DNA of 9,144 bases from Flavobacteriales bacterium UBA5933 (GCA_002430925.1 DJDD01000042.1:1-9144), one strand, 5' to 3'. Positions 1 through 7,147 are shown, counted from the stretch's first letter. Translations and numbers: made by a program. The notes: generated from the letters alone by a model not told the origin.

Positions 1-52
1 TCTGTCAGATAGAGTGATTTTCGTAGAAAATTGTATCGAAATCTAAGACAGA
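1..52. repeat. Imperfect inverted repeat, probable dispersed-repeat remnant
   Basis: The first ten bases (TCTGTC then AGAT) pair with ATCT (41-44) and GACAGA (47-52), leaving a two-base AA bulge. This gives a stem-loop cut by, or starting at, the window edge. On the minus strand it contains a segment reading CGATACAATTTT followed by ACGAAAATCACT. That resembles a dispersed intergenic repeat I remember from flavobacterial genomes. The stem is visible; membership of a repeat family is from memory. Confidence 0.4.
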
Positions 53-130
53 AATACTTTATTCATTTTTCTTTTTTTTAGAGTTTATCGAAATATTGTA
101 GTTTATAAATATTATCTGAAATGATTAAAA

Positions 131-160
131 TTCTTTGACGAGCTCAGAATGATATTCAGG
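131..160 (-). repeat. Short dispersed-repeat-like segment (CATTCTGAGCTCGTCAAAGA type)
   Basis: On the minus strand this reads CATTCTGAGCTCGTCAAAGA. That is close to a short repeat common between flavobacterial genes, whose chance translation reads HSELV. No second copy lies in this window, so the call rests on recollection. It forms the tail of a spurious 64-codon reading frame on the minus strand. Confidence 0.3.
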
Positions 161-225
161 ATTATTAAGAAAATACTTTTTATTTATTTTATAAATTATC
201 TGCATAGGAAAAACGATTGAAGTGG

Positions 226-306
226 AAATCCTTTTTACGTAGCGATTTAGTGGAGTAAAAAGATTGGGAGCGAGAAAGCGTGTCCCGAAGGGTTTGCCCA
301 AAACTA
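226..306 (-). repeat. Dispersed intergenic repeat, left copy
   Basis: Read on the minus strand, this contains TTTGGGCAAACCCTTCGGG, then CGCTTTCTCGCT, and further on AAAAAGGAT. The same ordered blocks, with small differences, occur in the opposite orientation at 9041-9144. Its GC content is clearly higher than the surrounding DNA, and it includes a small CCCTTCGGG hairpin. It codes for nothing convincing. I recognise the block order as a repeat scattered between genes in flavobacteria, but its function is unknown to me. The two copies in the window support calling it a repeat. Confidence 0.65.
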
Positions 307-356
307 AATTATTTTTCAAAATAATTCTTAACCTTCTTTATTTCGTTCTAAAGCTT

Positions 357-364
357 TACCTTTG
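357..364 (+). promoter_or_regulatory. aspS promoter, -7 box TACCTTTG
   Basis: TACCTTTG matches the Bacteroidota -7 consensus TAnnTTTG and lies 20 bases before the aspS ATG. Transcription would start near 369-371, leaving a leader of about 15 bases. No clear TTTG -33 element is present at normal spacing, so the assignment rests on the -7 box and its position. Confidence 0.5.
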
Positions 365-384
365 TGTTATAAATTTTACGATAA

Positions 385-2142
385 ATGTTTAGAACACATA
401 CTTGTGGTGAATTAACTCAGGCCAATATTAATGAACAAGTAACATTAAGCGGTTGGGTTTCAACACTACGTGACAAAGGTTTTATGATGTGGATTGATTT
501 ACGTGACCGATACGGAATCACGCAAATTATCTTAGATGAGGAACGTTCTTCTAAAGAATTATTTGAAACTGCACGTAATTTAGGACGTGAGTTTGTAATT
601 CAGGTGAAAGGAACTGTTATTGAAAGAGCATCTAAGAATCCAAATATTCCAACAGGAGATATAGAAATATTAGCAGAAGATATTACAATTCTTAATGAGT
701 CTGCTTTGCCACCTTTTACGATTGAAGATAATACGGATGGGGGAGAAGACATAAGAATGAAATATCGTTATTTGGATATTCGTCGTAACCCAGTTAAGGA
801 AAAATTGATTTTCCGTTCTAAAGTTGCACAAGAAGTAAGAAAATATTTAGACGCACAAGAATTTGTTGAGGTAGAAACACCTGTTTTAATAAAATCTACA
901 CCAGAAGGTGCACGTGATTTTGTTGTTCCTTCTCGTATGAATCCGGGTGAGTTTTACGCTTTACCACAATCTCCACAAACATTCAAACAATTGTTAATGG
1001 TAGGAGGTTTAGACCGTTATTTTCAAATCGTGAAATGTTTCCGTGATGAGGATTTACGTGCAGACCGTCAGCCAGAGTTTACGCAAATAGACTGTGAAAT
1101 GTCTTTTGTTGAACAAGAAGATATTATGAATGTTTTTGAAGGTTTAGCGAAACATTTATTAAAAACATTTAAAGGTTTAGAATTTGGTAATTTTCCAAGA
1201 ATAACGTTTGCTGAAGCAATGCGTCGTTTTGGAAATGATAAACCAGATATTAGATTTGGGATGGAATTTGGTGAAATTACAGATTTAGCAAAAGGACATG
1301 ATTTTAAGATTTTTGATGATCAAGAATTAATTGTTGGTATTGCTGCTGAAGGATGTAATTCTTACACACGTAAAGAAATTGATAAATTAATAGAATGGGT
1401 TCAGCGTCCACAAATTGGTGCAAGCGGATTGGTTTGGGTTCGTTGTAACGAAGATGGTACGTATAAATCATCAGTTGATAAATTCTACTCTCAGGAGGAT
1501 TTAGCTGAATGGGCAAAACGTATGAATGCTAAGGCTGGAGATCTTTTATTGGTAATGTCTGGCAATACGAATAAAGTTCGTGCACAATTATCAGCTTTAA
1601 GAATGGAAATTGCAGAGCGTTTAGGTTTAAGAAAACCAGAAGAATTTGCGCCACTTTGGGTTATAGACTTTCCTTTATTAGAATGGGATGAAGAAACTGA
1701 GCGTTACCATGCAATGCACCATCCGTTTACTTCTCCTAAACCAGAAGATATGGAATTAATAACATCTAATCCTGGAGAAGTTCGTGCTAATGCTTATGAT
1801 TTAGTTTTAAATGGTAATGAAATTGGTGGAGGTTCTATTCGTATTTACGATAAAGCTATTCAGGCAAGAATGTTCGAATTGTTAGGATTTACTCCTGAAC
1901 AAGCAGAAACACAGTTTGGATTCTTAATGAATGCATTTAAATATGGTGCGCCACCACATGGAGGTTTAGCATTTGGTTTTGATAGATTTGTTTCTATTTT
2001 AGATGGTTCTGAAACAATACGTGATTACATTGCTTTCCCTAAAAATAATTCGGGTAGAGATGTAATGATTGATGCACCTGCACCAATTGATCAAACGCAG
2101 AAAGATGAATTATTTATACAATCTACTTTTGTGGAAAAATAA
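385..2142 (+). CDS. aspS: Aspartyl-tRNA synthetase
   Basis: Charges tRNA-Asp with aspartate using ATP, in the cytoplasm. The 585 residues match the usual bacterial-type AspRS length. An N-terminal OB-fold anticodon-binding domain spans about 1-110 (SGWVSTLRDKG at 22-32). The class II catalytic domain follows. Motif 1 lies around FVEVETPVL (160-168), and the flipping loop STPEGARDF is at 171-179. Motif 2 runs from RYFQIVKCFRDEDLRADRQP at 211-230 to about 241. Motif 3, GLAFGFDRF, lies near 527-535. The long insertion between motifs 2 and 3 is the bacterial GAD domain. The ATG at 385 gives the standard MFRTHTCGEL start. The gene has its own promoter and terminator and looks monocistronic. I cannot tell from sequence whether it also charges tRNA-Asn. 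Nothing is broken or missing. Confidence 0.97.
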   Translation: MFRTHTCGELTQANINEQVTLSGWVSTLRDKGFMMWIDLRDRYGITQIILDEERSSKELFETARNLGREFVIQVKGTVIERASKNPNIPTGDIEILAEDITILNESALPPFTIEDNTDGGEDIRMKYRYLDIRRNPVKEKLIFRSKVAQEVRKYLDAQEFVEVETPVLIKSTPEGARDFVVPSRMNPGEFYALPQSPQTFKQLLMVGGLDRYFQIVKCFRDEDLRADRQPEFTQIDCEMSFVEQEDIMNVFEGLAKHLLKTFKGLEFGNFPRITFAEAMRRFGNDKPDIRFGMEFGEITDLAKGHDFKIFDDQELIVGIAAEGCNSYTRKEIDKLIEWVQRPQIGASGLVWVRCNEDGTYKSSVDKFYSQEDLAEWAKRMNAKAGDLLLVMSGNTNKVRAQLSALRMEIAERLGLRKPEEFAPLWVIDFPLLEWDEETERYHAMHHPFTSPKPEDMELITSNPGEVRANAYDLVLNGNEIGGGSIRIYDKAIQARMFELLGFTPEQAETQFGFLMNAFKYGAPPHGGLAFGFDRFVSILDGSETIRDYIAFPKNNSGRDVMIDAPAPIDQTQKDELFIQSTFVEK

Positions 2143-2163
2143 ATAAAATATGCGATAGAAAAT

Positions 2164-2197
2164 ACGCCTAAAATAAATTATTTTAGGCGTTTTTTTA
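2164..2197 (+). terminator. Rho-independent terminator of aspS
   Basis: ACGCCTAAAAT (2164-2174) pairs perfectly with ATTTTAGGCGT (2180-2190) around a five-base loop. A run of T follows to 2197. It lies 21 bases after the aspS stop codon. The minus side lacks an equally good T-tract, so it mainly serves aspS. Confidence 0.9.
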
Positions 2198-2220
2198 TTT
2201 GAAAATGAAAGTGATTTAAA

Positions 2221-2352
2221 TTAATTCAAATTTATAATCAATTTAGTCTTTAGTTCTTCTGACTTAACAGTTGAAATAGATTTCGAAAACAATAATAATT
2301 TTTCAATTGTAGATTGTTTTGGTTCTAATTTTTCAGAGTAAACTTCAATCAT
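2221..2352 (-). CDS. Small 43-residue protein downstream of the ECF sigma factor
   Basis: The minus-strand ORF starts at an ATG (2352) and ends at TAA (2221-2223). It lies 45 bases after the sigma factor stop codon, on the same strand, with no terminator between. The protein begins MIEVYSEKLE and carries a predicted amphipathic helix with TIEKLLLFSKSIS, then a lysine-rich tail ending in KLIINLN. It has no membrane segment or signal peptide. I recall similar short proteins with a T-[IL]-x-x-[IL]-L-x-F-S-K-S core after this type of sigma gene in flavobacteria, which supports it being real. Its role is unknown; a sigma-interacting partner would be a guess from position only. An 8-bp inverted repeat covers its start codon. 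The evidence is codon-like composition, position and family memory. Confidence 0.6.
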   Translation of the reverse strand: MIEVYSEKLEPKQSTIEKLLLFSKSISTVKSEELKTKLIINLN

Positions 2353-2386
2353 ATAATCTTATTTTATAGGATAACGTTATTATATG
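2350..2386 (-). promoter_or_regulatory. Hairpin masking the start codon of the 43-residue ORF
   Basis: On the minus strand CATATAAT (2386-2379) pairs with ATTATATG (2357-2350). The second arm ends with the ATG of the small ORF. The loop contains the palindrome ATAACGTTAT. In the mRNA this would sequester the start codon unless ribosomes finishing the upstream sigma gene, whose stop codon is 12 bases before the hairpin, open it. That suggests translational coupling. The stem is mostly A and U, so it is weak and could have arisen by chance in AT-rich DNA. Confidence 0.4.
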
Positions 2387-2397
2387 ATAAATATTTT

Positions 2398-2991
2398 TTA
2401 ATCAACTGTTAAAGTAATGTTATTATTTTCAATGACTTTCCTTAGGTTGATAATTGCATAACGCATTCTTCCTAAAGCTGTATTAATGCTAACATTTGTT
2501 TCTTCTGCAATTTCTTTAAAGCTAAGTTCTTTAAAAATTCGTAGTTCAAGTACCTCTTTTTGATCATCCGGAAGTTGATCAATCATTTTAATTAAATCCT
2601 TGTTGATTTGATTTTTAATCAAAATAGTTTCAGAGCATTCGTCACAAATTCCAATAAAATCAAATATACTATAATCACTATCAGAATTATTTGATTCTCT
2701 TACTGTTGGTGATTTTTTATTAAGACGAAAATAATCAATGGTCAAATTATGGGCAATACGCATAACCCAAGGAAGAAATTTACCTTCTTCATTGTATCCG
2801 CCACCTTTTAAAGTAAGGATTACTTTTATAAATGTATCTTGAAAAATATCTTCAGTAATGTCTTTTTCTAAAACCTTTGAATATATAAAACTGAAAACTC
2901 TATTTTTATATTTTTTTATTAAAATTTCTAGTGATTTTTCATCACCATCAATATAATTTTTGATAAGCACTGAGTCATTATCGTAATTCAT
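2398..2991 (-). CDS. ECF-family RNA polymerase sigma factor
   Basis: An extracytoplasmic-function sigma-70 factor of 197 residues, in the usual size range; it directs core RNA polymerase to alternative promoters. Sigma region 2 spans about 22-93 (YKNRVFSFIYSK, DIFQDTFIKV, then PWVMRIAHNLTIDYFR for region 2.3/2.4). Region 4 spans about 135-190 and has a helix-turn-helix: LPDDQKEVLELRIFKELSFK, then EIAEETNVSINTALGRMRYA. No sigma region 3 and no extra C-terminal domain are present. The linker holds a C-D-E-C pair at 116-119, which is not needed for a sigma factor. Its own promoter lies about 60 bases upstream. It is followed by a 43-residue ORF, and no recognisable anti-sigma factor is adjacent. 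NTALGRMRYA is strongly conserved in a widespread flavobacterial RpoE-like group, as I remember it. The stimulus and regulon cannot be read from the sequence. Confidence 0.93.
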   Translation of the reverse strand: MNYDNDSVLIKNYIDGDEKSLEILIKKYKNRVFSFIYSKVLEKDITEDIFQDTFIKVILTLKGGGYNEEGKFLPWVMRIAHNLTIDYFRLNKKSPTVRESNNSDSDYSIFDFIGICDECSETILIKNQINKDLIKMIDQLPDDQKEVLELRIFKELSFKEIAEETNVSINTALGRMRYAIINLRKVIENNNITLTVD

Positions 2992-3048
2992 AGTTGGGTA
3001 TTTTTAGTTTTTTAAAGTAGATATTTACTATAGGCTTTAGATTTATAA

Positions 3049-3081
3049 CAAATGTAACAAACTAAAATTTGTTTTCACAAA
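3049..3081 (-). promoter_or_regulatory. Promoter of the ECF sigma gene (TTTG - 21 bp - TACATTTG)
   Basis: On the minus strand TTTG (3081-3078) is followed after 21 bases by TACATTTG (3056-3049). Both boxes and the spacing fit the Bacteroidota housekeeping promoter. The predicted start near 3044 leaves about 50 bases of leader before the ATG at 2991. A housekeeping-type promoter suggests basal transcription rather than autoregulation alone. Confidence 0.65.
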
Positions 3082-3132
3082 AATTAACAAAATATATCTT
3101 AATAAATTCTTAATTTTTATATTATTGTTAAT

Positions 3133-3162
3133 AAAAAAGCCTTTCCATTACAGAAAGGCTTT
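3133..3162 (-). terminator. Rho-independent terminator of gapA
   Basis: On the minus strand AAAGCCTTTC (3162-3153) pairs with GAAAGGCTTT (3145-3136) around a seven-base loop and continues into a T run (complement of 3133-3138). It lies about 25 bases after the gapA stop codon and closes the pfkA-gapA unit. It also insulates the sigma gene downstream on the same strand. Confidence 0.88.
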
Positions 3163-3187
3163 AATAAAATAAACTAAATTGTATTTT

Positions 3188-4192
3188 TTATACTTTTGAA
3201 ACGTATTCTACAAGGTCTACAACTTTGTTAGAATATCCGATTTCATTGTCATACCAAGTAACTAATTTAACAAAAGTAGGATTTAACATGATTCCAGCTT
3301 CTGCATCAAAAATAGAAGTTCTTGTATCACCTACAAAGTCTTGAGATACTAAAGGATCTTCAGTATATCCTAAAATTCCTTTTAATTCTCCTTCTGCTGC
3401 ATCGTGAATAACTTTTTTGATTTCATCGTAATTAGTTTCTTTTTCTAATTTAACTGTTAAATCAACAACAGAAACATCAGCAGTTGGTACACGGAAAGAC
3501 ATTCCAGTTAATTTTCCATTTAATTCAGGAATAACTTTACCTACAGCTTTAGCAGCACCAGTTGAAGAAGGAATGATATTTACTAAAGCACTTCTTCCAC
3601 CTCTCCAATCTTTAGCAGATGGTCCATCTACAGTTTTTTGTGTAGCTGTAGTTGCGTGAATAGTTGTCATTAAAGCTTCAACAATTCCGAAGTTTTCGTG
3701 GATAACTTTTGCTAAAGGAGCTAATGCATTTGTAGTACAAGAAGCATTAGAAACGATAGTATCAGCAGCAGTAATTTTATCATTGTTAACTCCCATAACA
3801 AACATAGGAGTATCATCTTTAGAAGGTCCAGTTAAAACAACTTTTTTAGCACCAGCTTCAATGTGTTTACCAGCAGTTTCTTTCGTTAAGAATAAACCAG
3901 TAGCTTCAACTACGATTTCAGCTCCAACTTCATCCCATTTTAAGTTAGCAGGATCTTTTTCTGCAGTAACTCTAATTTTTTGTCCATCAACAATTAAATG
4001 ACCATTCTCTACTTTTACTTCACCTTCAAATTTTCCATGTACAGAGTCATATTTTAACATGTAAGCTAAGTAATCAACATCTACAAGGTCGTTAATTCCA
4101 ACAATTTCGATATCTTTTCTTTTGATAGCAACTCCAAATACTAAGCTACCAATTCTCCCGAATCCATTGATTCCAATTTTAATTTTTGACAT
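3188..4192 (-). CDS. gapA: Glyceraldehyde-3-phosphate dehydrogenase, type I
   Basis: Oxidises and phosphorylates glyceraldehyde 3-phosphate to 1,3-bisphosphoglycerate in cytoplasmic glycolysis. The 334 residues match the normal length. The Rossmann motif INGFGRIG is at 8-15, and Asp35 in GIND suits NAD binding to the adenosine ribose. The active-site block SNASCTTN is at 148-155, with catalytic Cys152. His179 in TTIHATTATQ is the general base. The C-terminal WYDNEIGYS motif is intact. The gene lies 34 bases after pfkA on the same strand with no terminator between, so the two are probably co-transcribed. It is preceded by the purine-rich AAAGGGAAAAA, 11 bases before the ATG. NAD rather than NADP use is inferred from Asp35; I see no sign of a NADP-type variant. 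Confidence 0.97.
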   Translation of the reverse strand: MSKIKIGINGFGRIGSLVFGVAIKRKDIEIVGINDLVDVDYLAYMLKYDSVHGKFEGEVKVENGHLIVDGQKIRVTAEKDPANLKWDEVGAEIVVEATGLFLTKETAGKHIEAGAKKVVLTGPSKDDTPMFVMGVNNDKITAADTIVSNASCTTNALAPLAKVIHENFGIVEALMTTIHATTATQKTVDGPSAKDWRGGRSALVNIIPSSTGAAKAVGKVIPELNGKLTGMSFRVPTADVSVVDLTVKLEKETNYDEIKKVIHDAAEGELKGILGYTEDPLVSQDFVGDTRTSIFDAEAGIMLNPTFVKLVTWYDNEIGYSNKVVDLVEYVSKV

Positions 4193-4226
4193 AATATATA
4201 ATTTTTCCCTTTATATTTAATTTTGA

Positions 4227-5210
4227 TTAAATTGCTAAAATATTAGCAACTTTTATTAGTTCTGTATCGATTTCGTTGTGCTTTTTAATCGCTTCATCGA
4301 TTGGTGTAAAAACAATTTTACTAGAACGAATTCCAGCCATTAAATTTGTTTTACCTTCCAATAAACCTTCAACAGCAGCAATACCAAATCGACTTGCAAG
4401 TACACGATCATGGCATGTAGGAGAACCACCACGCTGAATGTGTCCTAGTACAGTTACACGGATATCGTATTCTTGATGAATTTCTTTTACTTGTTTAGCA
4501 ATTTCATAAACACCACCAAGACTTTCACCTTCAGCAATGATTACAATGCTAGATTTCTTACCTGATTCTGCAGATCTTTCAAGTGATTTACATAAATTTT
4601 CTACGCTATCACGTTGTTCAGGAATTAAAATATCTTGTGCTCCAGATGCTATACCACTATTTAAAGCAATAAAACCTGCATCTCTACCCATTACTTCAAC
4701 AAAAAATACACGATCATGTGATGTAGCAGTATCTCTTAATTTATCTACTGCTTCTACTACAGTATTAAGAGCAGTATCATAACCTATAGTAAAGTCAGTT
4801 CCAAAAATATCATTATCAATTGTTCCAGGAACTCCTATAAATGGTACACCATATTCTTTATGAAATATATTTGCTCCTGTAAAAGAACCATCTCCACCAA
4901 TAACAACAAGTGCATCAATGTCATTCTCTTTTAGGTGTTTATAAGCTTTAGCTCTTCCTTCCGGAGTTCTAAATTCTTGTGAGCGGGCAGTCTTTAGTAT
5001 AGTACCTCCTTGATTAATTATATTTTTAACGGAACGAGGACCAAGTTCGATCATATCATTATTGATTAAACCTTCATATCCTTGACGAATTCCTATCGAT
5101 TTTATATCATAATATTTACATGCTCTGACTACTGCGCGTAGAGCAGCATTCATGCCTGGTGCATCTCCCCCAGAGGTTAAAACACCGATTCGTTTTATGT
5201 TTTTTTGCAC
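4227..5210 (-). CDS. pfkA: ATP-dependent 6-phosphofructokinase
   Basis: Phosphorylates fructose 6-phosphate to fructose 1,6-bisphosphate, the committed step of glycolysis. The 327 residues match bacterial PfkA. Nucleotide-binding LTSGGDAPGMN is at 11-21. GGDGS at 105-109 has Gly rather than the Asp of PPi-dependent enzymes, which indicates ATP as donor. The catalytic loop PGTIDND is at 128-134, with Asp132 as the base. Substrate-binding MGRDAGF (174-180) and HIQRGGSP (257-264) are both present. The start codon is GTG at 5210, chosen because AAAGGGAAAAA lies immediately upstream and the protein then begins just before the conserved RIGVLTSGGD. A nearby TATATTTG box provides a promoter. The gene is paired with gapA, so two glycolytic steps share one transcript. 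Nothing is unusual apart from the GTG start. Confidence 0.97.
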   Translation of the reverse strand: MQKNIKRIGVLTSGGDAPGMNAALRAVVRACKYYDIKSIGIRQGYEGLINNDMIELGPRSVKNIINQGGTILKTARSQEFRTPEGRAKAYKHLKENDIDALVVIGGDGSFTGANIFHKEYGVPFIGVPGTIDNDIFGTDFTIGYDTALNTVVEAVDKLRDTATSHDRVFFVEVMGRDAGFIALNSGIASGAQDILIPEQRDSVENLCKSLERSAESGKKSSIVIIAEGESLGGVYEIAKQVKEIHQEYDIRVTVLGHIQRGGSPTCHDRVLASRFGIAAVEGLLEGKTNLMAGIRSSKIVFTPIDEAIKKHNEIDTELIKVANILAI

Positions 5211-5230
5211 TTTTTCCCTTTTATTAAAAT

Positions 5231-5238
5231 CAAATATA
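5231..5238 (-). promoter_or_regulatory. pfkA-gapA promoter, -7 box TATATTTG
   Basis: The minus-strand box TATATTTG ends 20 bases before the GTG start of pfkA. Transcription would begin near 5225. The nearest TTTG (5268-5265) is 26 bases upstream, longer than the usual 19-23, so the -33 element is uncertain. No terminator follows the DUF4294 gene, so read-through from it is also possible. Confidence 0.5.
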
Positions 5239-5278
5239 GTGAAAAAATATAATTAATAAAATTACAAACCAATTCTTG

Positions 5279-5932
5279 TTAGTCCTCGTCAATGGGTTTT
5301 AATACTCCATGGGCAAAATCTCTTTGTAAAATAACAATAATATATAGGTCTTCTCTAGTTTTTTTTGGATCAAATGTTTGTTTAAGATTTATATCAAAAG
5401 CTCCACTTGCCACTTGATATAAAAACGCATTAAATCCACCACGTAATTCCTTAATTATTTCAAAGGTTGTTTTATCTGTTTCTTTATAAATTAGCTTTGT
5501 AAGAATTTGTCCTCTAGAAATAGACATGCTCTTTAATTCTTTTTCGAACTTATCAGCTAACTCTCTTTGTCTACTACGAATAAATTTTCTTTGTTCTCTT
5601 CTTTTATCCATTGTTTGTATAGTATCTGTTACATGATTATATTCACGAACAGCTGTCCTTACATATGGCCAAACATCACGAACACGTTTTCTTAACCATA
5701 AGTAATATTTTTTTTCCATATCAGTTTTTAGCTTAACTGTATAAAAATTTGATTCATTAAGATGTATAGTATCTTCTGGATTAAAAGTAAATTCATCTAA
5801 ACTTGTAGAATCATGCTTCACTTCTTGTTTTGAATTTTTACCCCCTAGATCAAATCCAAATATTTGAGCATTTGTACTTGGAGAAAAAAATAAAATAAAT
5901 AGTATAATGATACAAAAATTGTAATATTTCAT
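5279..5932 (-). CDS. DUF4294-family secreted or periplasmic protein
   Basis: 217 residues. A clear Sec signal peptide is visible: MKYYNF, a hydrophobic core CIIILFILFF, and a likely cleavage after SPSTNA (22|23), giving a mature protein starting QIFGF. No lipobox cysteine is seen at the cleavage site. After an acidic spacer, the conserved domain runs from about 75 to 197. It starts YYLWLRKRVRDVWPYVRTA, passes through an Arg/Lys-rich helix (KRREQRKFIRSRQRELADKF), and continues with ILTKLIYKETDKTTFEII and FDPKKTREDLYI. This pattern matches DUF4294 as I remember it. The family is largely limited to Bacteroidota and has no established function. The gene stands divergent from the M42 peptidase, an arrangement I recall as common in flavobacteria; whether the two act together is unknown. 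It ends 68 bases before the pfkA start with no terminator seen. Confidence 0.82.
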   Translation of the reverse strand: MKYYNFCIIILFILFFSPSTNAQIFGFDLGGKNSKQEVKHDSTSLDEFTFNPEDTIHLNESNFYTVKLKTDMEKKYYLWLRKRVRDVWPYVRTAVREYNHVTDTIQTMDKRREQRKFIRSRQRELADKFEKELKSMSISRGQILTKLIYKETDKTTFEIIKELRGGFNAFLYQVASGAFDINLKQTFDPKKTREDLYIIVILQRDFAHGVLKPIDED

Positions 5933-5968
5933 GTGTTCAAGTTTATTAAGAACTGTTTCTAAAATTAG

Positions 5969-5976
5969 TACATTTG
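5969..5976 (+). promoter_or_regulatory. Promoter of the M42 peptidase gene, -7 box TACATTTG
   Basis: TACATTTG fits the TAnnTTTG consensus and lies 18 bases before the ATG at 5995. A degenerate -33 (TTTA, 5942-5945) precedes it by 23 bases. The TTG at 5974 that would extend the reading frame lies inside this box, so the ATG at 5995 is the real start. Confidence 0.6.
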
Positions 5977-5994
5977 TTATTAAATAATAAAAAA

Positions 5995-7086
5995 ATGACT
6001 AAAAATAATTTATTTGACAATCAATCTTTAGGTTTTTTAAAAGAATATTTGAACACGGCTTCTCCAACAGGATTTGAGAGTGCTGGACAAAAAGTTTGGA
6101 TAGATTACATTAAACCTTATGTTGATGAAGTAAAAACGGATAATTATGGATCTGCTTACGGTGTTATTAATCCAGAAGCTAAATATAAAGTTGTTATAGA
6201 AGCACACGCAGATGAAATATCTTGGTTTGTAAATTATATTTCTGATGATGGTTTAATTTATGTTATTAGAAATGGTGGTTCTGATCATATGATAGCTCCA
6301 TCTAAAATAGTAAGTATTCATACAAAAAAGGGAATTGTAAAAGGTGTATTTGGATGGCCTGCAATTCATTTACGTCAGGGAGCAAAAGAGGAAGCTCCAA
6401 CTCCTGATAAAATTTGGATAGACACTGGTTGTACTTCAAAAGAAGAAGTTTTAGAACTTGGAATTCATGTAGGGTGTGTTATAACTTATCCTGATGAGTT
6501 TTTTACATTAAATGAACGTTATTTTGTTTGCCGTGCTATTGATAATAGAATGGGAGGTTTTATGATTGCTGAAGTCGCTCGTAAAATTGCAGAAAATAAA
6601 GATAAATTAGATTTTGGATTATACATAGTTAATGCTGTACAAGAAGAAATAGGTTTACGTGGTGCAGAAATGATTACTCAAACTATAAAACCTAATGTTG
6701 CAATTGTTACAGATGTTACACATGACACTACAACTCCTATGATTACTAAATCAAAAGAAGGGGAACAAAAATGTGGTGATGGTCCAGTAATTTATTATGC
6801 ACCTGCTGTACAAAATAACTTAAGAGAATTGATTATTGATTGTGCTCAAAAAAATAATATTCCTTTTCAGAGAGCAGCTAGTTCTCGTGTAACAGGAACA
6901 GATACAGATGCATTCGCGTATAGTAATGGAGGTGTGCCTTCTGCATTAATTTCTTTACCTCTTAGATATATGCATACAACTGTAGAAATGGTTCATCAAG
7001 CAGATGTTAAAAATGTAATTGAATTAATTTATGAATCAGTGAAAACAATAAAAAATAATCACGATTTTAAATATCATTCTTTCTAA
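5995..7086 (+). CDS. M42-family metalloaminopeptidase
   Basis: A dinuclear-metal aminopeptidase or deblocking peptidase of the M42 (glutamyl aminopeptidase/tetrahedral aminopeptidase) family. It is expected to trim short peptides in the cytoplasm. It has 363 residues from the ATG at 5995, normal for the family, and no signal peptide. The metal and catalytic residues are all in place: His71 and Asp73 in EAHADEISW, bridging Asp183 in RAIDNRMGG, the Glu217-Glu218 pair in VQEEIGLRGA, Asp240 in VTDVTHD, and His327 in RYMHTTVEM. The TASPTGFE block at 21-28 is the usual N-terminal marker. The insert from about 75 to 165 corresponds to the dimerisation domain. Cleavage preference cannot be predicted. 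The gene is monocistronic, divergent from DUF4294, and ends at a strong terminator. Confidence 0.93.
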   Translation: MTKNNLFDNQSLGFLKEYLNTASPTGFESAGQKVWIDYIKPYVDEVKTDNYGSAYGVINPEAKYKVVIEAHADEISWFVNYISDDGLIYVIRNGGSDHMIAPSKIVSIHTKKGIVKGVFGWPAIHLRQGAKEEAPTPDKIWIDTGCTSKEEVLELGIHVGCVITYPDEFFTLNERYFVCRAIDNRMGGFMIAEVARKIAENKDKLDFGLYIVNAVQEEIGLRGAEMITQTIKPNVAIVTDVTHDTTTPMITKSKEGEQKCGDGPVIYYAPAVQNNLRELIIDCAQKNNIPFQRAASSRVTGTDTDAFAYSNGGVPSALISLPLRYMHTTVEMVHQADVKNVIELIYESVKTIKNNHDFKYHSF

Positions 7087-7109
7087 AATTTTAATCATTA
7101 ATCATATAC

Positions 7110-7147
7110 AAAAAAGAACCATTTATAAAATAAATGGTTCTTTTTTT
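7110..7147. terminator. Bidirectional Rho-independent terminator
   Basis: GAACCATTTA (7116-7125) pairs perfectly with TAAATGGTTC (7131-7140) around a five-base loop. A runs to the left (7110-7115) and T runs to the right (7141-7147). It can therefore end transcription of the M42 gene from the left and of the unrecognised gene from the right. Confidence 0.9.

Noticed and set aside
125..319. 64-codon ORF on the minus strand
   Set aside because: It is the translation of two dispersed repeats (131-160 and 226-306) and has no start signal or domain. It is best explained as repeat DNA.
1304..1516. 70-codon minus-strand ORF inside aspS
   Set aside because: It lies fully inside a well-supported gene on the other strand and has no recognisable features.
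3783..4001. 72-codon plus-strand ORF inside gapA
   Set aside because: It is a shadow of the highly conserved gapA coding sequence.
4537..4782. 81-codon plus-strand ORF inside pfkA
   Set aside because: It is a shadow of the pfkA coding sequence.
5974..5994. Upstream TTG start extending the M42 peptidase by seven residues
   Set aside because: The TTG lies within the -7 promoter box, and the added residues LLNNKK are not part of the family.
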